Shown piece after piece: positions 1 through 9,126 of a DNA stretch of 64,000 bases (position 1 is its first letter; every line of letters starts with the position of its first letter). Origin of the DNA: Pseudofrankia nepalensis (GTDB taxonomy: Bacteria > Actinomycetota > Actinomycetes > Frankiales > Frankiaceae); the NCBI RefSeq assembly GCF_016786305.1, contig NZ_JADWYV010000001.1. One strand, given 5' to 3'. Position numbers and translations under genes: made by a program. The notes below the pieces were generated by a model that was not told where the DNA came from, did not search any database, and saw nothing but the letters and a program-made list of their open reading frames with translations.

Positions 1-1
1 C

Positions 2-1144
2 CGGCTCGGCAACCTCCGAGACGCCGCGGCCACGATCGGGCACTCGTGCGACCGACCTGGGCTCCCCGCCGTCCTCGACGAGGTCACCCCGCTGCTCGGC
101 GCCCAGATCGGCGAGTCCTTTGACCTGAAGCTGGAGCGGTTGCGTCACGCCGCCCACGTCCTGACCCGGCCACCGGTTCGATCGCACCACGTCACGCTGA
201 CCGAGTTCGCGGACCTCGCGGCGGCGATCAGCGAACTGACCTGGAAGCTCGCCGATCAGGCCCGGCGTCACGGCCCACATCCCGCCCAGGATGCCTACGC
301 CCAGGTCTCCACCTGCGCCCACCGCGCCGCCCTGGCCTGGACCGCGCTCCACCAGGACGTCGGCCGGATGCGGACGCTGGGCTTCGAGGGCCGCCAGGCC
401 GCCCGCCTCGCCGCCGGGCTGCGCCATCAGCTCAACGACGCCGCCGCCACCGCCACCGCGGCCGACCTGGCCGCGCTGCTCCGTGTCGCGCGACGGGCTG
501 TCGTCCTCCTGCCCGACCTCGCGACCGCCAGCGACATAGCAGTGCGCCGCCTGGCCGGCGAGGGACTGCTCAAAAGCCCGCTCGACGCCGGCCAGTACGG
601 CGGCCCCGGCCTGGTCACCGACGATCTGCTGGCCAGCTATGCCGACACCGCGGCCAAGTCGCTGCGCCTGGTCTCGGCGTGCGCGAGGCTGCCCGGGCCG
701 CAGCCGACGCCGGGCCGTGCCGCGCTTCTCGCCGCGACCAGCCCCACCACCACGGTCCTCACCGCCACCAGGCCGCCCGCGCCGGCGCTGCCGCCGCTTG
801 ACCGCGCCCGCCAGGACCACACCACGTGGCTGCACGACCCGCACCACGGGATCCTGACCTGCGACACCGACCATCTCGAACAGGCGCTGTGCCACCCCGA
901 CCCACAGCTGTGGGACATGCTGCGCCCCCACGCGCGCCGCCTGCACCTCAGGGGAACCGAGTCCCGGATCACCCTCGCGGCGCTCGTGGCCATCCACGCG
1001 CCGGAGTGGCTCACGCCGACGTCCCTGGCCGCGCAGGCGGACTCGCCGATCTCGACCGCCACGTCCGCCGTCTCAGAGCCGTCGGCGGCACCCGGCCAGG
1101 CGGCCTCGCCTCCGCCTGTCACGGACACGGGGCTGGGTCTCTAG
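2..1144 (+). CDS. Unrecognised protein, 5' end outside window
   Basis: The reading frame is open from base 2 through to the TAG at 1144, so the gene starts upstream of the window; the TTG at 140 is only the first start-like codon inside it. The visible part is about 380 residues, rich in Ala, Arg and helix-forming residues in the first two thirds, with a Pro/Thr/Ala-rich tail. I see no catalytic motif or membrane segment and do not recognise a family. It points toward a convergent gene at 1278-3125 and lies close to the conjugation module, so a plasmid or ICE accessory role is possible but is only inference from position. Confidence 0.6.
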   Translation, partial: RLGNLRDAAATIGHSCDRPGLPAVLDEVTPLLGAQIGESFDLKLERLRHAAHVLTRPPVRSHHVTLTEFADLAAAISELTWKLADQARRHGPHPAQDAYAQVSTCAHRAALAWTALHQDVGRMRTLGFEGRQAARLAAGLRHQLNDAAATATAADLAALLRVARRAVVLLPDLATASDIAVRRLAGEGLLKSPLDAGQYGGPGLVTDDLLASYADTAAKSLRLVSACARLPGPQPTPGRAALLAATSPTTTVLTATRPPAPALPPLDRARQDHTTWLHDPHHGILTCDTDHLEQALCHPDPQLWDMLRPHARRLHLRGTESRITLAALVAIHAPEWLTPTSLAAQADSPISTATSAVSEPSAAPGQAASPPPVTDTGLGL

Positions 1145-1235
1145 GCCTCAAGGTCGGCGACGCTCGCCGCCGTACCGCCCCGCGGGCAGCTCGTCGAGCG
1201 CGACCGGAGTGTCGGGGGCGCGACGCGACGCGTCT

Positions 1236-1259
1236 GGGCCGCGCGGGGAAGCGCGGCCC
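1236..1259. terminator. Bidirectional hairpin terminator between convergent genes
   Basis: A perfect 9-bp stem (GGGCCGCGC / GCGCGGCCC) with a 6-nt loop lies between the stop codons of two convergent genes. There is no U-tract, which is common for actinobacterial terminators. It could end transcription from both sides. Confidence 0.55.
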
Positions 1260-1277
1260 TCATCCGGGCGAGCGCCG

Positions 1278-3125
1278 TCAGAGACCGGGATCCGGGGACG
1301 GGTCGGGGCCGGCGAGATCTGGGTCGGTGGCCGGCGAAGGTGGGAGGGGCTCAGCCTCGGCCGCTGGTTCGCCGCCCGGGATGTCCGACGGGCCGGCAGC
1401 CGTCGGGGACGCGCCGGCCGGGAGATCGACCGGCCGATCGCCTGCGCCGGGCCGGGTGGGCGGGCCGGGTTCGAGGGCGGGCACGCGCAGCACGTCGCGG
1501 GCGGCGTAACGGGCGGCGAGGGCCGCGGCGACGAACGCGGGCTGGTCCGGGCTGGTGGCCAGCCATGGGCGGCGGGCGAGCATCGCGTCCAGTTCGGCGG
1601 GCGGGTGGCGCATCGCGGCGTTGAAGAGTTCCTCGCCGACGTCGAGGCGTCCGTGCCCGGGGTCGTCGACCCGGATGGTGCCGTCGCCGGTCCAGGTCAG
1701 GGTCGGTGTGCGCCGGGCGGGGGTGAGCAGATGCTCGGGCACCGGGGTGGGGCGGGTGTGCTGGCCGGGGTCGAGCGCCGGGTTGGTCTGGCGCCGGCCA
1801 GGTGCCGTCAGAACGTCGGGGCCGTCGGGAGTGGCGAGCACGATCGCGGTCTCGCGGGCGGTGACGAGCATTTCGCCGGCCTGTGGGGACAGGCCGGCGG
1901 TGGCGCGGGCCGCGAGCAGGACCTCGACGGTGGGCCAGGCGGTGCCGCGCAGCGGGACCAGGTCGTCGGCGTCGAGGACGACCGGGGGCAGCGGGACGTC
2001 GTGGGGTTCGATCTCGTAGCGCGGCGCCCCGCCGTCGGCGAAGGCACGCAGCACGGTTCCGGTGGCGAAGCGAGGATCGTCGATCGTCGCGACCTGGGCG
2101 CCGGTCGTCAGGAACGCGCTGTCGAGGGCCTCGGGGACGGCCAGCGTCGGGCGCAGGTCGTCCGGGTGGGCGCGCAGCGCCCAGGTGGGCTGGTCGCGCC
2201 AGGGATGGCCAGGCAGGTCGGCGGCGTCGGGGCGCCACAGGTAGCCGTGGCCGTCCGCGTCGTCGACAGCGACCAGGACCGTGCCGGTGGCTCGGCGAGC
2301 GGGGTCGCTCTTGTGGGCGACGACGCGTGTGCCGTCCGGGAACGGGTGATCGGGCGGGCGGGCGACCACCGCGCCGATCACCGCCCGGTGGCGGCGCACG
2401 AAGGCGTGCTGCCGCTCCGTGACGGTGTCGTCGTGCAACGCCCGGCCGATGACCGTCAGCACGACATGGCGGATCGTGTCGTCGACCGGGTCACCGTCCA
2501 GCGAGGGAAGTGTGCGGCGAACCCCGCAGAACACGACGTCCCTTTCCCGGCCGGGCGTAATCTCGCTGATCCGGTAGCCGAGCGACAGGCCCCGGCTGGC
2601 CGTGCCGAGGAACACCTCGACCCGCACACCGTCACGCTCCCAGTCGATCAGCGGCTCCTCGTGCCGCAGCAGCCGGCCGTGACGCGACGCGGGCTCGCCG
2701 GCGACGCGCACCGGGCTGTGCCGGGTGGGCCGGTGCGCGCGGACCGTCTCGTCGGACAGCGGCCCCTCCGGCGGACCCGGCCAGCCGGGCCGGGGCGGCA
2801 GGTCGCGCAGGTACTGCTGGATCTGGCGCGGAATCGCGAAGCCGACCGCCTCCTCCAGCCTGACGGTGGTCGGCTGGGCCGTGGCCCACGCCCGCCGGGA
2901 CCGGCCCGTGCCTGTGGGGTCGGTCACCAGCTCCGCCGTGTAGAACGGCCGTCCGCCTGTCGGGTCGGCCTGCCGGTCCAAGCGCCAGCTGCCCGACTCG
3001 ACCGTGATCTCGACGGGTGGCGGACCATCCGTCGTCCGCTGGACGGGCGATGGGCCCCGCGGCGGAGGCGGGCCGTCAGGCGGGGTCGGGCCGTCGGCGC
3101 CAGAACCGGGCTGGGACGGAATCAT
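1278..3125 (-). CDS. Unrecognised 615-aa protein divergent from relaxase
   Basis: The start is the ATG at 3125, chosen because GGGAG lies about 8 bases upstream; an open frame continues further upstream but runs into the repeat region. The protein is hydrophilic with Pro/Gly-rich ends and a central part rich in Asp and Arg. There is no signal peptide, membrane segment or motif I can name. It is divergent from the MobF relaxase gene, and the two share the repeat-rich 3126-3688 region, so it probably belongs to the same transfer module. A role as an accessory protein of the transfer origin is a guess from position only. Confidence 0.6.
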   Translation of the reverse strand: MIPSQPGSGADGPTPPDGPPPPRGPSPVQRTTDGPPPVEITVESGSWRLDRQADPTGGRPFYTAELVTDPTGTGRSRRAWATAQPTTVRLEEAVGFAIPRQIQQYLRDLPPRPGWPGPPEGPLSDETVRAHRPTRHSPVRVAGEPASRHGRLLRHEEPLIDWERDGVRVEVFLGTASRGLSLGYRISEITPGRERDVVFCGVRRTLPSLDGDPVDDTIRHVVLTVIGRALHDDTVTERQHAFVRRHRAVIGAVVARPPDHPFPDGTRVVAHKSDPARRATGTVLVAVDDADGHGYLWRPDAADLPGHPWRDQPTWALRAHPDDLRPTLAVPEALDSAFLTTGAQVATIDDPRFATGTVLRAFADGGAPRYEIEPHDVPLPPVVLDADDLVPLRGTAWPTVEVLLAARATAGLSPQAGEMLVTARETAIVLATPDGPDVLTAPGRRQTNPALDPGQHTRPTPVPEHLLTPARRTPTLTWTGDGTIRVDDPGHGRLDVGEELFNAAMRHPPAELDAMLARRPWLATSPDQPAFVAAALAARYAARDVLRVPALEPGPPTRPGAGDRPVDLPAGASPTAAGPSDIPGGEPAAEAEPLPPSPATDPDLAGPDPSPDPGL

Positions 3126-3322
3126 GGCATCTCCCTGACATGGTCGGTCGCGGTTCGCCGCGGCGGTGAGCCCGGCGACAAGCCGGGACCGGGCGGCGGC
3201 TCGGCGGATGGCCAGCACGCCCGGTCTGCCGCGGCCCGGCGGGCCGGTCGCGCCGTCGTGTCGAGCGCTCCTCCATGGCCTTTGACCCTGCCGCCGCGCC
3301 TCATCGCCGCGTGCATCGCGAA

Positions 3323-3351
3323 GGCCCTCGTCGAGGCCCTCGTCGAGGCCC
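3323..3351. repeat. 12-bp tandem repeat, left arm of oriT-like region
   Basis: The unit GGCCCTCGTCGA is repeated twice and followed by GGCCC. It overlaps the left copy (3314-3330) of a perfect 17-bp inverted repeat whose partner is at 3601-3617. Confidence 0.75.
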
Positions 3352-3540
3352 TTCGCCCGCGCCGTGGCGGCCGCCCGGGAACCAGGCCGGGCTGGCGGGT
3401 CGGCTGCCGGCGGGTCGGACCGTTCGAAACGGGCAGTCGAAACGGCTGGCCCAGGGCTTCAGGGCAGCCCCGGCGCGGGGCCGCGGCCTCACGATGTCGC
3501 CGGCGCGGCCCGGCGGGTGTCCTGACCTCGTGACCTCGGG

Positions 3541-3612
3541 CGATGCCCTGTACGAGGGCCCGCGCGATGCCCTGTACGAGGGCCCGCGCGATGCCCTGCG
3601 CGAGGGCCTTCG
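3541..3612. repeat. Three 24-bp direct repeats, each with a hairpin
   Basis: Units at 3541-3564 and 3565-3588 are identical, 3589-3612 has a few changes, and a further degenerate copy may start at 3613. Each unit contains GCCCT-N5-AGGGC, so every unit can form a 5-bp stem. Iteron-like spacing of 24 bp is close to two helical turns, which suits a protein-binding array. Confidence 0.8.
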
Positions 3613-3688
3613 CGATGTCCCTGCCAGGCACCGTCGTGCTGGTTCGCCCCGGTCCTGCGCCGGGTCCGGCGAGACGGGACGGTGGCCG

Positions 3689-6600
3689 ATGATCACGAAG
3701 GCGCGGGTGTTGAGGGTGCGGGTGCGCGGCGCGGGGGACGTCGCGCGGGTGGCGCGCGCGGTCGTCGTCTATGTCGAGGCCGGGCAGCCAGGCGCGGCGG
3801 CCGGGCTGACGCGGTACCACGCCCGGCGGACGGCCGCGGGCTGGGCGCGTGGCCGGGGCGCGGCGCTGGTCGGGCTGCGCGGGCCGGTGTCCAGTGAGGC
3901 GCTGGCTCGGGTGCTGGGGGGTCGGCACGCGGTCACCGGCCAGTCGTTGCTGACCGCGGCCGGTTCCGCCGGGCGGGCCGCGCGACCCGACGGCGCCGCG
4001 ACCGGCGGGTCCGCCCTGGCCGGGCCAGCGGCTGCCGCGGCGGGCGTGGGCGGCGACGCGCGGGCGCCAGGCACTCCCGTTGACGGCGGGGAATGGTTGA
4101 CGGTGGCGCGGGCCGCGGCGCTGGCCGGGGTCGCCCCGGAGTACCTGCGCCGGTCGCTGCGCCGCGCCGCCGAACTCCGCGCCGCGGACCTGGCCGGTCG
4201 TTCACCAGCCGATGGCGGCGCCGAGGAGGACGCAGCCGGCGCCCTGGCCGGCACCGCGGCCTCGGCGGATCGCGGCGAGCCTGGTTCGCCGACGGTCAGG
4301 GCGCCCGAAGGTCAGCGGCGGGCGGACCTGCTGGTCGGCGAGCACGGCCCGGATGGGCGGTGGCGAGTACGCCGGGCCGAGCTGGAGCGGTGGCTCGTCC
4401 AGCGAACGCCGCCGGCGACGGTGCTGGGCTATGACGTGGTGTGCGCGGCGCCGAAGTCGGTGAGCCTGCTGTGGGCGTTCGGCGACGACGCGCTGCGTGC
4501 CGACATCGCGGCGGCGTTGGACACGGCGGTGGACGCGACCATCAGCTACCTGGAACGCCACGCCGCGTTCGGCGTGGTCCACAAGACCAGCCGGCGCGCG
4601 CTCGGCCTCGCGGTGGCGTCGTATCTGCATCACGTGTCACGCAGCAGCGAAGCCCACCTGCACGTCCACAACATCGTCGTCAACGCGGTCGCCGTCCCCG
4701 CCGACCCGGACGACCCGGGGCCGGGCGGCTGGGAATGGCGGACGGTCGACTCGGAGGTGCTGCTGCGCGAGGTGACGACCGCCGGCTACGTCGGCGCGGC
4801 GGTGCTGCGCCACGAGCTGTCCGCCCGCCGCGGCGTCGCCTGGGAGCCGGCGCGCAGCGGGGTCGCCGAGATCGCCGGTTTCCCCACTGACCTGCTGGCC
4901 GCGTTCTCGACCCGGCACGGCGAGGTGAGCGCCGAGTTCGCGCAGCTCGTCGCCGCCGGCCTGGAACCGTCCGGGGGGACCGCGGCCGTGGCCCAACTGC
5001 GCTCCCGCGCGCCGAAGAAGGTCCTCGCCGACGAGCAGGTCGCCCAGACCCAGCTCGACCGGCTGACCGCCGCCGGCTGGACCCCGGCGCGGGTCAGCCA
5101 GCTCGCTCCCACCCTCGCCGACGATCCGGGGCCGCGCGCGTCCGCGCGGGACGACGACATCGAGGCTCTGTTCACCCGCCTGGCCGGCGACTCCGGGCTG
5201 ACGGCCCGTGCCACCACGTTCGTCCGCCGTGACGTGGTCCGCCACGTCGCCGGCTGGGCCGGAGACCGGCTCGACGCCGAGCAGATCGAGCGGCTGGCCG
5301 ACCGGTTCCTCGCCGACCGACGCGTCGTCCTCCTGCACGACACGGTCCGCGCCCGCCGCCGCCACGAACCCGAACCCCTTTTCACCGTCGAAGGTCTGCT
5401 GGCCGCGGAGGACACCCTGTTCGCCCTGCACCGCCAGGGCCAGGTCGCCGCTGGCGCCCGGCCGCGCCTCCTCGTCGACCCGGCGCTCCTCGACACCCAC
5501 CTGGGCGCCGCCACCGGCCCCGCGCCCGGCGGCGGGCCGGCGCTGTCGGCCGAGCAGGTGGAGCTGGTCCGCCGGCTGCTGACCAGCGGTGACCTGGTCC
5601 GCCTGGCGGTCGGCCCGGCCGGCACCGGCAAGACCGAAGCCATGCGTGTCCTGGCCAAGATCCTGGCCGCCGCCGGCCACCCGGTCCTGGCCACCGCGCA
5701 CGGCGGACGCCAGGCCGAGGAGCTCGCCGACCGGATCGGCATCCCCGCCCGCGTCGTCGCCAGCTGGCTCACCCGCCTCGACAACACCGACACCCCGGCC
5801 GACGTGTGGCCACCCGGCGCGGCCCTCATCGTCGACGAGGCCACCCAGGTCGCCACCCGCGACGCCGAACGGCTCCTGCGCTACGCCACCCGCACCGGCA
5901 CCGTGATCATCGCGGTGGGTGACCCCGCCCAGCTCGGCTCCGTCGCCGCCGGCGGCTGGTTCACCCACCTGGTCGCCCGCGCCGACGACCTCCCCGGCCT
6001 GACGACGGTGCACCGCCAGGCCGGCGCCGCGATGGCGCCGGTCCGCGCCGCGCTGGCCGCGCTGCGCGCCGACACCGCGCCAGCCGTCCGCGCCACCCTC
6101 GACCGCCTCGCCGCCGCGGGCCACATCCACCTCGCCGACGACGTCGGCACGCTCCTCGAACGCGCCGTCGCCGACTGGTACGCCGAACGCCATCAGGTGC
6201 GCCACGGCGCGCGAACCGCGGCCAGCGCGCCGAGCCGGGCCGCCCCGGACGACGCGGGCGCCACGAACCGCGCCACGCCCACCACCGTGCACGGAGAAGG
6301 AGACGAGATGAACAGCACCTCCCGCCAGGGGCGGCACGGCACGGGGCGCGCCAAGGCGCCCCGGCCAGCCGGGGTCCAGATGATGGCCGAACGCCACCGT
6401 GACGTCGAGGAGCTCAACGCCGCCGCCCGCGCCCTGCTGGTCGCCGACGGCACGCTGACCGGCCCGGTCCTGCGCGCCGCCGGCCGCGAATACCAGGTCG
6501 GCGACGAGGTCATCACCCTCACCCAGGCCGGCCACAGCCTCGTCCCGGTCGGCAAGCCCGCCTCCGCATACATCCGCACCGGCACCATCGGCGTCGTCAC

Positions 6601-8305
6601 CGCCGTCCACCCGGCCGACGACCCGCACGCGCGCGCCCTCGAGGTCCATTTCCCGTCGAAGGGCACCGTCGTCGTCCCCTGGAAATACCTCACCCACCGG
6701 TTCGACGACGGCCGTGACGGCGGCCTCGGCCACGCCTACGCCCTGACCGCGGCCAAGGCGCAGGGGTCCACCATGGACACCGCCCGCGCCGTCCTGCCTG
6801 ACGACACGAGCCGTCCCGCCGCCTACGTCATGCTCTCGCGTGCCCGCGTCGGCCTGCACGCCTATGTCCTGAGCCGCGCCGACCTCACGGAGCACGCCGA
6901 CGACGAGACCTGGCTGCCGGCCGGCCCCGACCCCGACAGCCCCCTGGACCGGCTCGCCGACCGCCTTGCCCGTACCCGCGCCGAACGCCTCGCCACCGAC
7001 CACGACCCCGCCGCCACCGCCGCCCACGCGCTTCGCCGGCACCACACCCTCGCCGAGCTCACCGCCCTGCGCCTCACCGACGCCCACCCCGGCGACCAGG
7101 GCGACCGGCCGGACCGCCGCCCGCCTCGCGACCGCGTCGCCACGGCGAACGACACCGACGGCGCGGGTGGGCCCGACGTGGCGCGATCCGCGCCGCACGC
7201 GCCGCGGTTCACACCGGCTACGCCGCGACCGACCTCGGCAGGCGCCGGCCTGCCGCGTCAGGTCCTGCTCCGACGCGCCGAGCTCGCCACCGAAGCCGCG
7301 CTGCGCGCCACCGCCGTCACCCAGCCGCCACCCGAACTGCTCGCCCGCATCGGCCCCCGACCGCCGTCCGGCCCCGACCGGGCCGCCTGGGACGACGCCG
7401 TCATCGGCCTCGCGATCTACCACGCCCGCCACCGCGCCGACGCCCCGCCGCACGACCCCGGACCACCACCCGGCGCCATCCACGACGACCGTCGCCGCGA
7501 CCCGTGGCTACGCCACCACGACCAGGCCACCCACCTCGCCCACGGCTGGGCCACCGCCCTGCCCGACGAGGCCCGCGCCCGCTTCCACAGCCCCCGCGAA
7601 GCCCTCCCCCTCGGCCGCGCCATCGCCGGCCTGCATGCTCTGCTCGACCACGGCCACCACCCCGACGAGCTCCGCGCCGCGCTGCGCCGCGAACCCCTGA
7701 TCGGCGTGCGTACCGGCGCGCCCATCCTCACCCGCCGCGTCACCGACCTGTGCGCGGCCGCCGGCGTCGACGGCTCCCTCTACGAACTGCCCGCCCCGGC
7801 AACCGCCCAGCACGACTGGAACACCGTCAGCCAGCTTTTGGACACCGCGGAGACCAACCACCTCGCCACCCGACCGACCGCTGCCCTGTTCGCTGAGCGA
7901 GACCTCCTCGACGACCAGCCCCTCCGCTTCGCCGACACACCGGGCATCACGGCCCGGACCCACGCCGAGGCCACGGCGCGACGGATCCGCCTGGAGGCCG
8001 CACTCGACCGCCAGACCAACCAGGCGCATCTGCGCGCCACCGCCGAACCTCCCCGCTACCTCACCGACCTCCTCGGCCCCCGGCCCGCAGGCCCCGCGAC
8101 AGCGACCTGGGACACCGCGGCCCACCGCGTCGAGCACTACCGCCACCACCGCCTCGGCCTGCCTCACGGCACCCCCGCCGCCCCCGACGGCGCCGACCCG
8201 GCCCGCCGCGCCCTGGGCGAGCGCCCCGCCAACCCGGCGGCCGCCGACCTCTACGACCAGGCCTGCCAGCCCGGCCTCGACGTCGGCCCGCCGCTGCCGC
8301 TGTAG
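3689..8305 (+). CDS. MobF-family conjugative relaxase-helicase (TrwC/TraA type)
   Basis: A 1538-aa protein that would nick one strand at oriT and unwind it for conjugative transfer. The start at 3689 (ATG) is preferred over upstream in-frame codons, because those would translate the oriT-like repeats. Residues about 245-480 form a TrwC-type relaxase domain: the metal-binding His cluster is HLHVHN (H323, H325, H327), preceded by a conserved APKSVSLLWA segment. Residues about 620-1090 form a superfamily 1 helicase with Walker A GPAGTGKT (642-649), Walker B VDEAT (D716, E717), VGDPAQLGSV and a late AYVMLSRAR motif. About 80 low-complexity residues interrupt the helicase near 835-915. The usual N-terminal catalytic Tyr is not obvious: about 230 residues of Ala/Gly-rich sequence and an HTH-like stretch (GEWLTVARAAALAGV) precede the relaxase core. 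The C-terminal 450 residues are Arg/His/Pro-rich. No VirB4 or coupling-protein gene is in the window. Confidence 0.9.
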   Translation: MITKARVLRVRVRGAGDVARVARAVVVYVEAGQPGAAAGLTRYHARRTAAGWARGRGAALVGLRGPVSSEALARVLGGRHAVTGQSLLTAAGSAGRAARPDGAATGGSALAGPAAAAAGVGGDARAPGTPVDGGEWLTVARAAALAGVAPEYLRRSLRRAAELRAADLAGRSPADGGAEEDAAGALAGTAASADRGEPGSPTVRAPEGQRRADLLVGEHGPDGRWRVRRAELERWLVQRTPPATVLGYDVVCAAPKSVSLLWAFGDDALRADIAAALDTAVDATISYLERHAAFGVVHKTSRRALGLAVASYLHHVSRSSEAHLHVHNIVVNAVAVPADPDDPGPGGWEWRTVDSEVLLREVTTAGYVGAAVLRHELSARRGVAWEPARSGVAEIAGFPTDLLAAFSTRHGEVSAEFAQLVAAGLEPSGGTAAVAQLRSRAPKKVLADEQVAQTQLDRLTAAGWTPARVSQLAPTLADDPGPRASARDDDIEALFTRLAGDSGLTARATTFVRRDVVRHVAGWAGDRLDAEQIERLADRFLADRRVVLLHDTVRARRRHEPEPLFTVEGLLAAEDTLFALHRQGQVAAGARPRLLVDPALLDTHLGAATGPAPGGGPALSAEQVELVRRLLTSGDLVRLAVGPAGTGKTEAMRVLAKILAAAGHPVLATAHGGRQAEELADRIGIPARVVASWLTRLDNTDTPADVWPPGAALIVDEATQVATRDAERLLRYATRTGTVIIAVGDPAQLGSVAAGGWFTHLVARADDLPGLTTVHRQAGAAMAPVRAALAALRADTAPAVRATLDRLAAAGHIHLADDVGTLLERAVADWYAERHQVRHGARTAASAPSRAAPDDAGATNRATPTTVHGEGDEMNSTSRQGRHGTGRAKAPRPAGVQMMAERHRDVEELNAAARALLVADGTLTGPVLRAAGREYQVGDEVITLTQAGHSLVPVGKPASAYIRTGTIGVVTAVHPADDPHARALEVHFPSKGTVVVPWKYLTHRFDDGRDGGLGHAYALTAAKAQGSTMDTARAVLPDDTSRPAAYVMLSRARVGLHAYVLSRADLTEHADDETWLPAGPDPDSPLDRLADRLARTRAERLATDHDPAATAAHALRRHHTLAELTALRLTDAHPGDQGDRPDRRPPRDRVATANDTDGAGGPDVARSAPHAPRFTPATPRPTSAGAGLPRQVLLRRAELATEAALRATAVTQPPPELLARIGPRPPSGPDRAAWDDAVIGLAIYHARHRADAPPHDPGPPPGAIHDDRRRDPWLRHHDQATHLAHGWATALPDEARARFHSPREALPLGRAIAGLHALLDHGHHPDELRAALRREPLIGVRTGAPILTRRVTDLCAAAGVDGSLYELPAPATAQHDWNTVSQLLDTAETNHLATRPTAALFAERDLLDDQPLRFADTPGITARTHAEATARRIRLEAALDRQTNQAHLRATAEPPRYLTDLLGPRPAGPATATWDTAAHRVEHYRHHRLGLPHGTPAAPDGADPARRALGERPANPAAADLYDQACQPGLDVGPPLPL

Positions 8306-8329
8306 GAGATCGAGGCTCCGCGAGACGCC

Positions 8330-8354
8330 CACGAACCGGCGCGACCGGTTCGTG
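8330..8354. terminator. Hairpin terminator after relaxase gene
   Basis: Perfect 10-bp arms (CACGAACCGG / CCGGTTCGTG) with a 5-nt loop start 25 bases after the relaxase stop. There is no U-tract. It probably ends the relaxase transcript. Confidence 0.65.
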
Positions 8355-9077
8355 AGGTGTCAGTACGGGAGCCAGAGCCACCTCCCACTACGTGACGTGA
8401 ATCACTATCGCTACGGTGCGTAGCCGATCCGGCTACTCGCCCAGATCCGCGCATCGACCAGGAGGCGGGCGGTGGCCAGAACGAGGGGCACGTGGCCGGA
8501 CGCGGCACGAAGCGAGATCGTCGACCCCCGAAAGGTTAGGCCCGCCCCGGGCGGCACTGGACGGCATGCGGAGGTCGGTCCCGGCATCAGACGGCACGAG
8601 GCGACAGAGCCCGACCACGGGCATGGGAGCCTCCCTGGCGCGGGGATACGAACGGCCCGGCAGGCTGCCTGGTGGATTGCGGATGCGCTGATGGCACGGC
8701 CGGCGCGGGAGGCCCACCTTCCCGGTAACGGACGGTGCCCAACGCTTGGCGGCGGTTATCCACAGAGCGCGTGGTACGGCTATTCAAGCGCTTATTCCTG
8801 TGGTACCACCGTTTCACCAAGGATTATTCCGGCCACCGGGGCGGGTTTCGCTCCGGTAGCCGTTCACGTCCGGCCGGCGCCCACCGGCCGGGTGGCTGTA
8901 CTGCTCCACCTTGCGGCGGGAACCTGGATTGAGCTGGGGTTTCGTCGCTCATGCCGCCGTCTTGGCGGCGTTCCCACGCCTCGGCGTCGAGGCGCCCCAG
9001 CCACGCCTGTTGGAGGACCTGGTGCATGCCCGCCCGCGACCAGAATTCCGCGAGCTGAATGCCACGCACGCCCGCCG
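8355..9077. other. Non-coding stretch, no convincing gene
   Basis: About 720 bases between the relaxase and the pilus operon. Short open frames on both strands have no recognisable product or ribosome binding site. One TTATCCACA (8756-8764) matches a DnaA box, but it is single. GTGGTAC (8771) and GTACCAC (8803) form an imperfect inverted repeat. Promoters for the pilus operon probably lie in its last part. Confidence 0.5.
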
Positions 9078-9114
9078 TGTCCACATCAGGACACGGACCG
9101 TCCTGATGTGGACA
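9078..9114. promoter_or_regulatory. 15-bp palindrome upstream of pilus operon
   Basis: Perfect arms TGTCCACATCAGGAC / GTCCTGATGTGGACA are separated by 7 bases and end 13 bases before the first gene of the Flp operon. A related half site (CCAGATGTGG) follows at 9124. The placement suits an operator for a dimeric repressor or activator of the operon; a terminator-like RNA hairpin is the alternative. Confidence 0.55.
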
Positions 9115-9126
9115 GCGAATGACCAG

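Larger units (their letters stand above)
3314..3617. other. Candidate origin of transfer (repeat-bounded region)
   Basis: A perfect 17-bp sequence (CATCGCGAAGGCCCTCG, 3314-3330) recurs as its exact reverse complement at 3601-3617, bounding about 300 bp. Inside are 12-bp repeats on the left and 24-bp hairpin-forming repeats on the right. The region sits directly upstream of the MobF relaxase and between divergent genes. MobF relaxases nick at oriT sites built from inverted repeats, usually next to the relaxase gene. Position and structure fit; the nick site cannot be read from sequence alone. The repeats could instead be operators for the two divergent genes. Confidence 0.45.

Noticed and set aside
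3275..3688. Relaxase gene starting at 3275
   Set aside because: The frame is open that far, but the extension would translate the inverted and direct repeats and an Arg/Pro/Gly-rich stretch with no protein-like features. ATG 3689 begins plausible sequence.
4637..7483. 948-aa open frame antisense to the relaxase
   Set aside because: It is a by-product of GC-rich codons in the real gene; composition is Gly/Val/Arg/Asp without any motif.
8756..8764. Replication origin based on TTATCCACA
   Set aside because: Only one DnaA-box-like sequence, with no cluster, no AT-rich unwinding region and no replication gene nearby.
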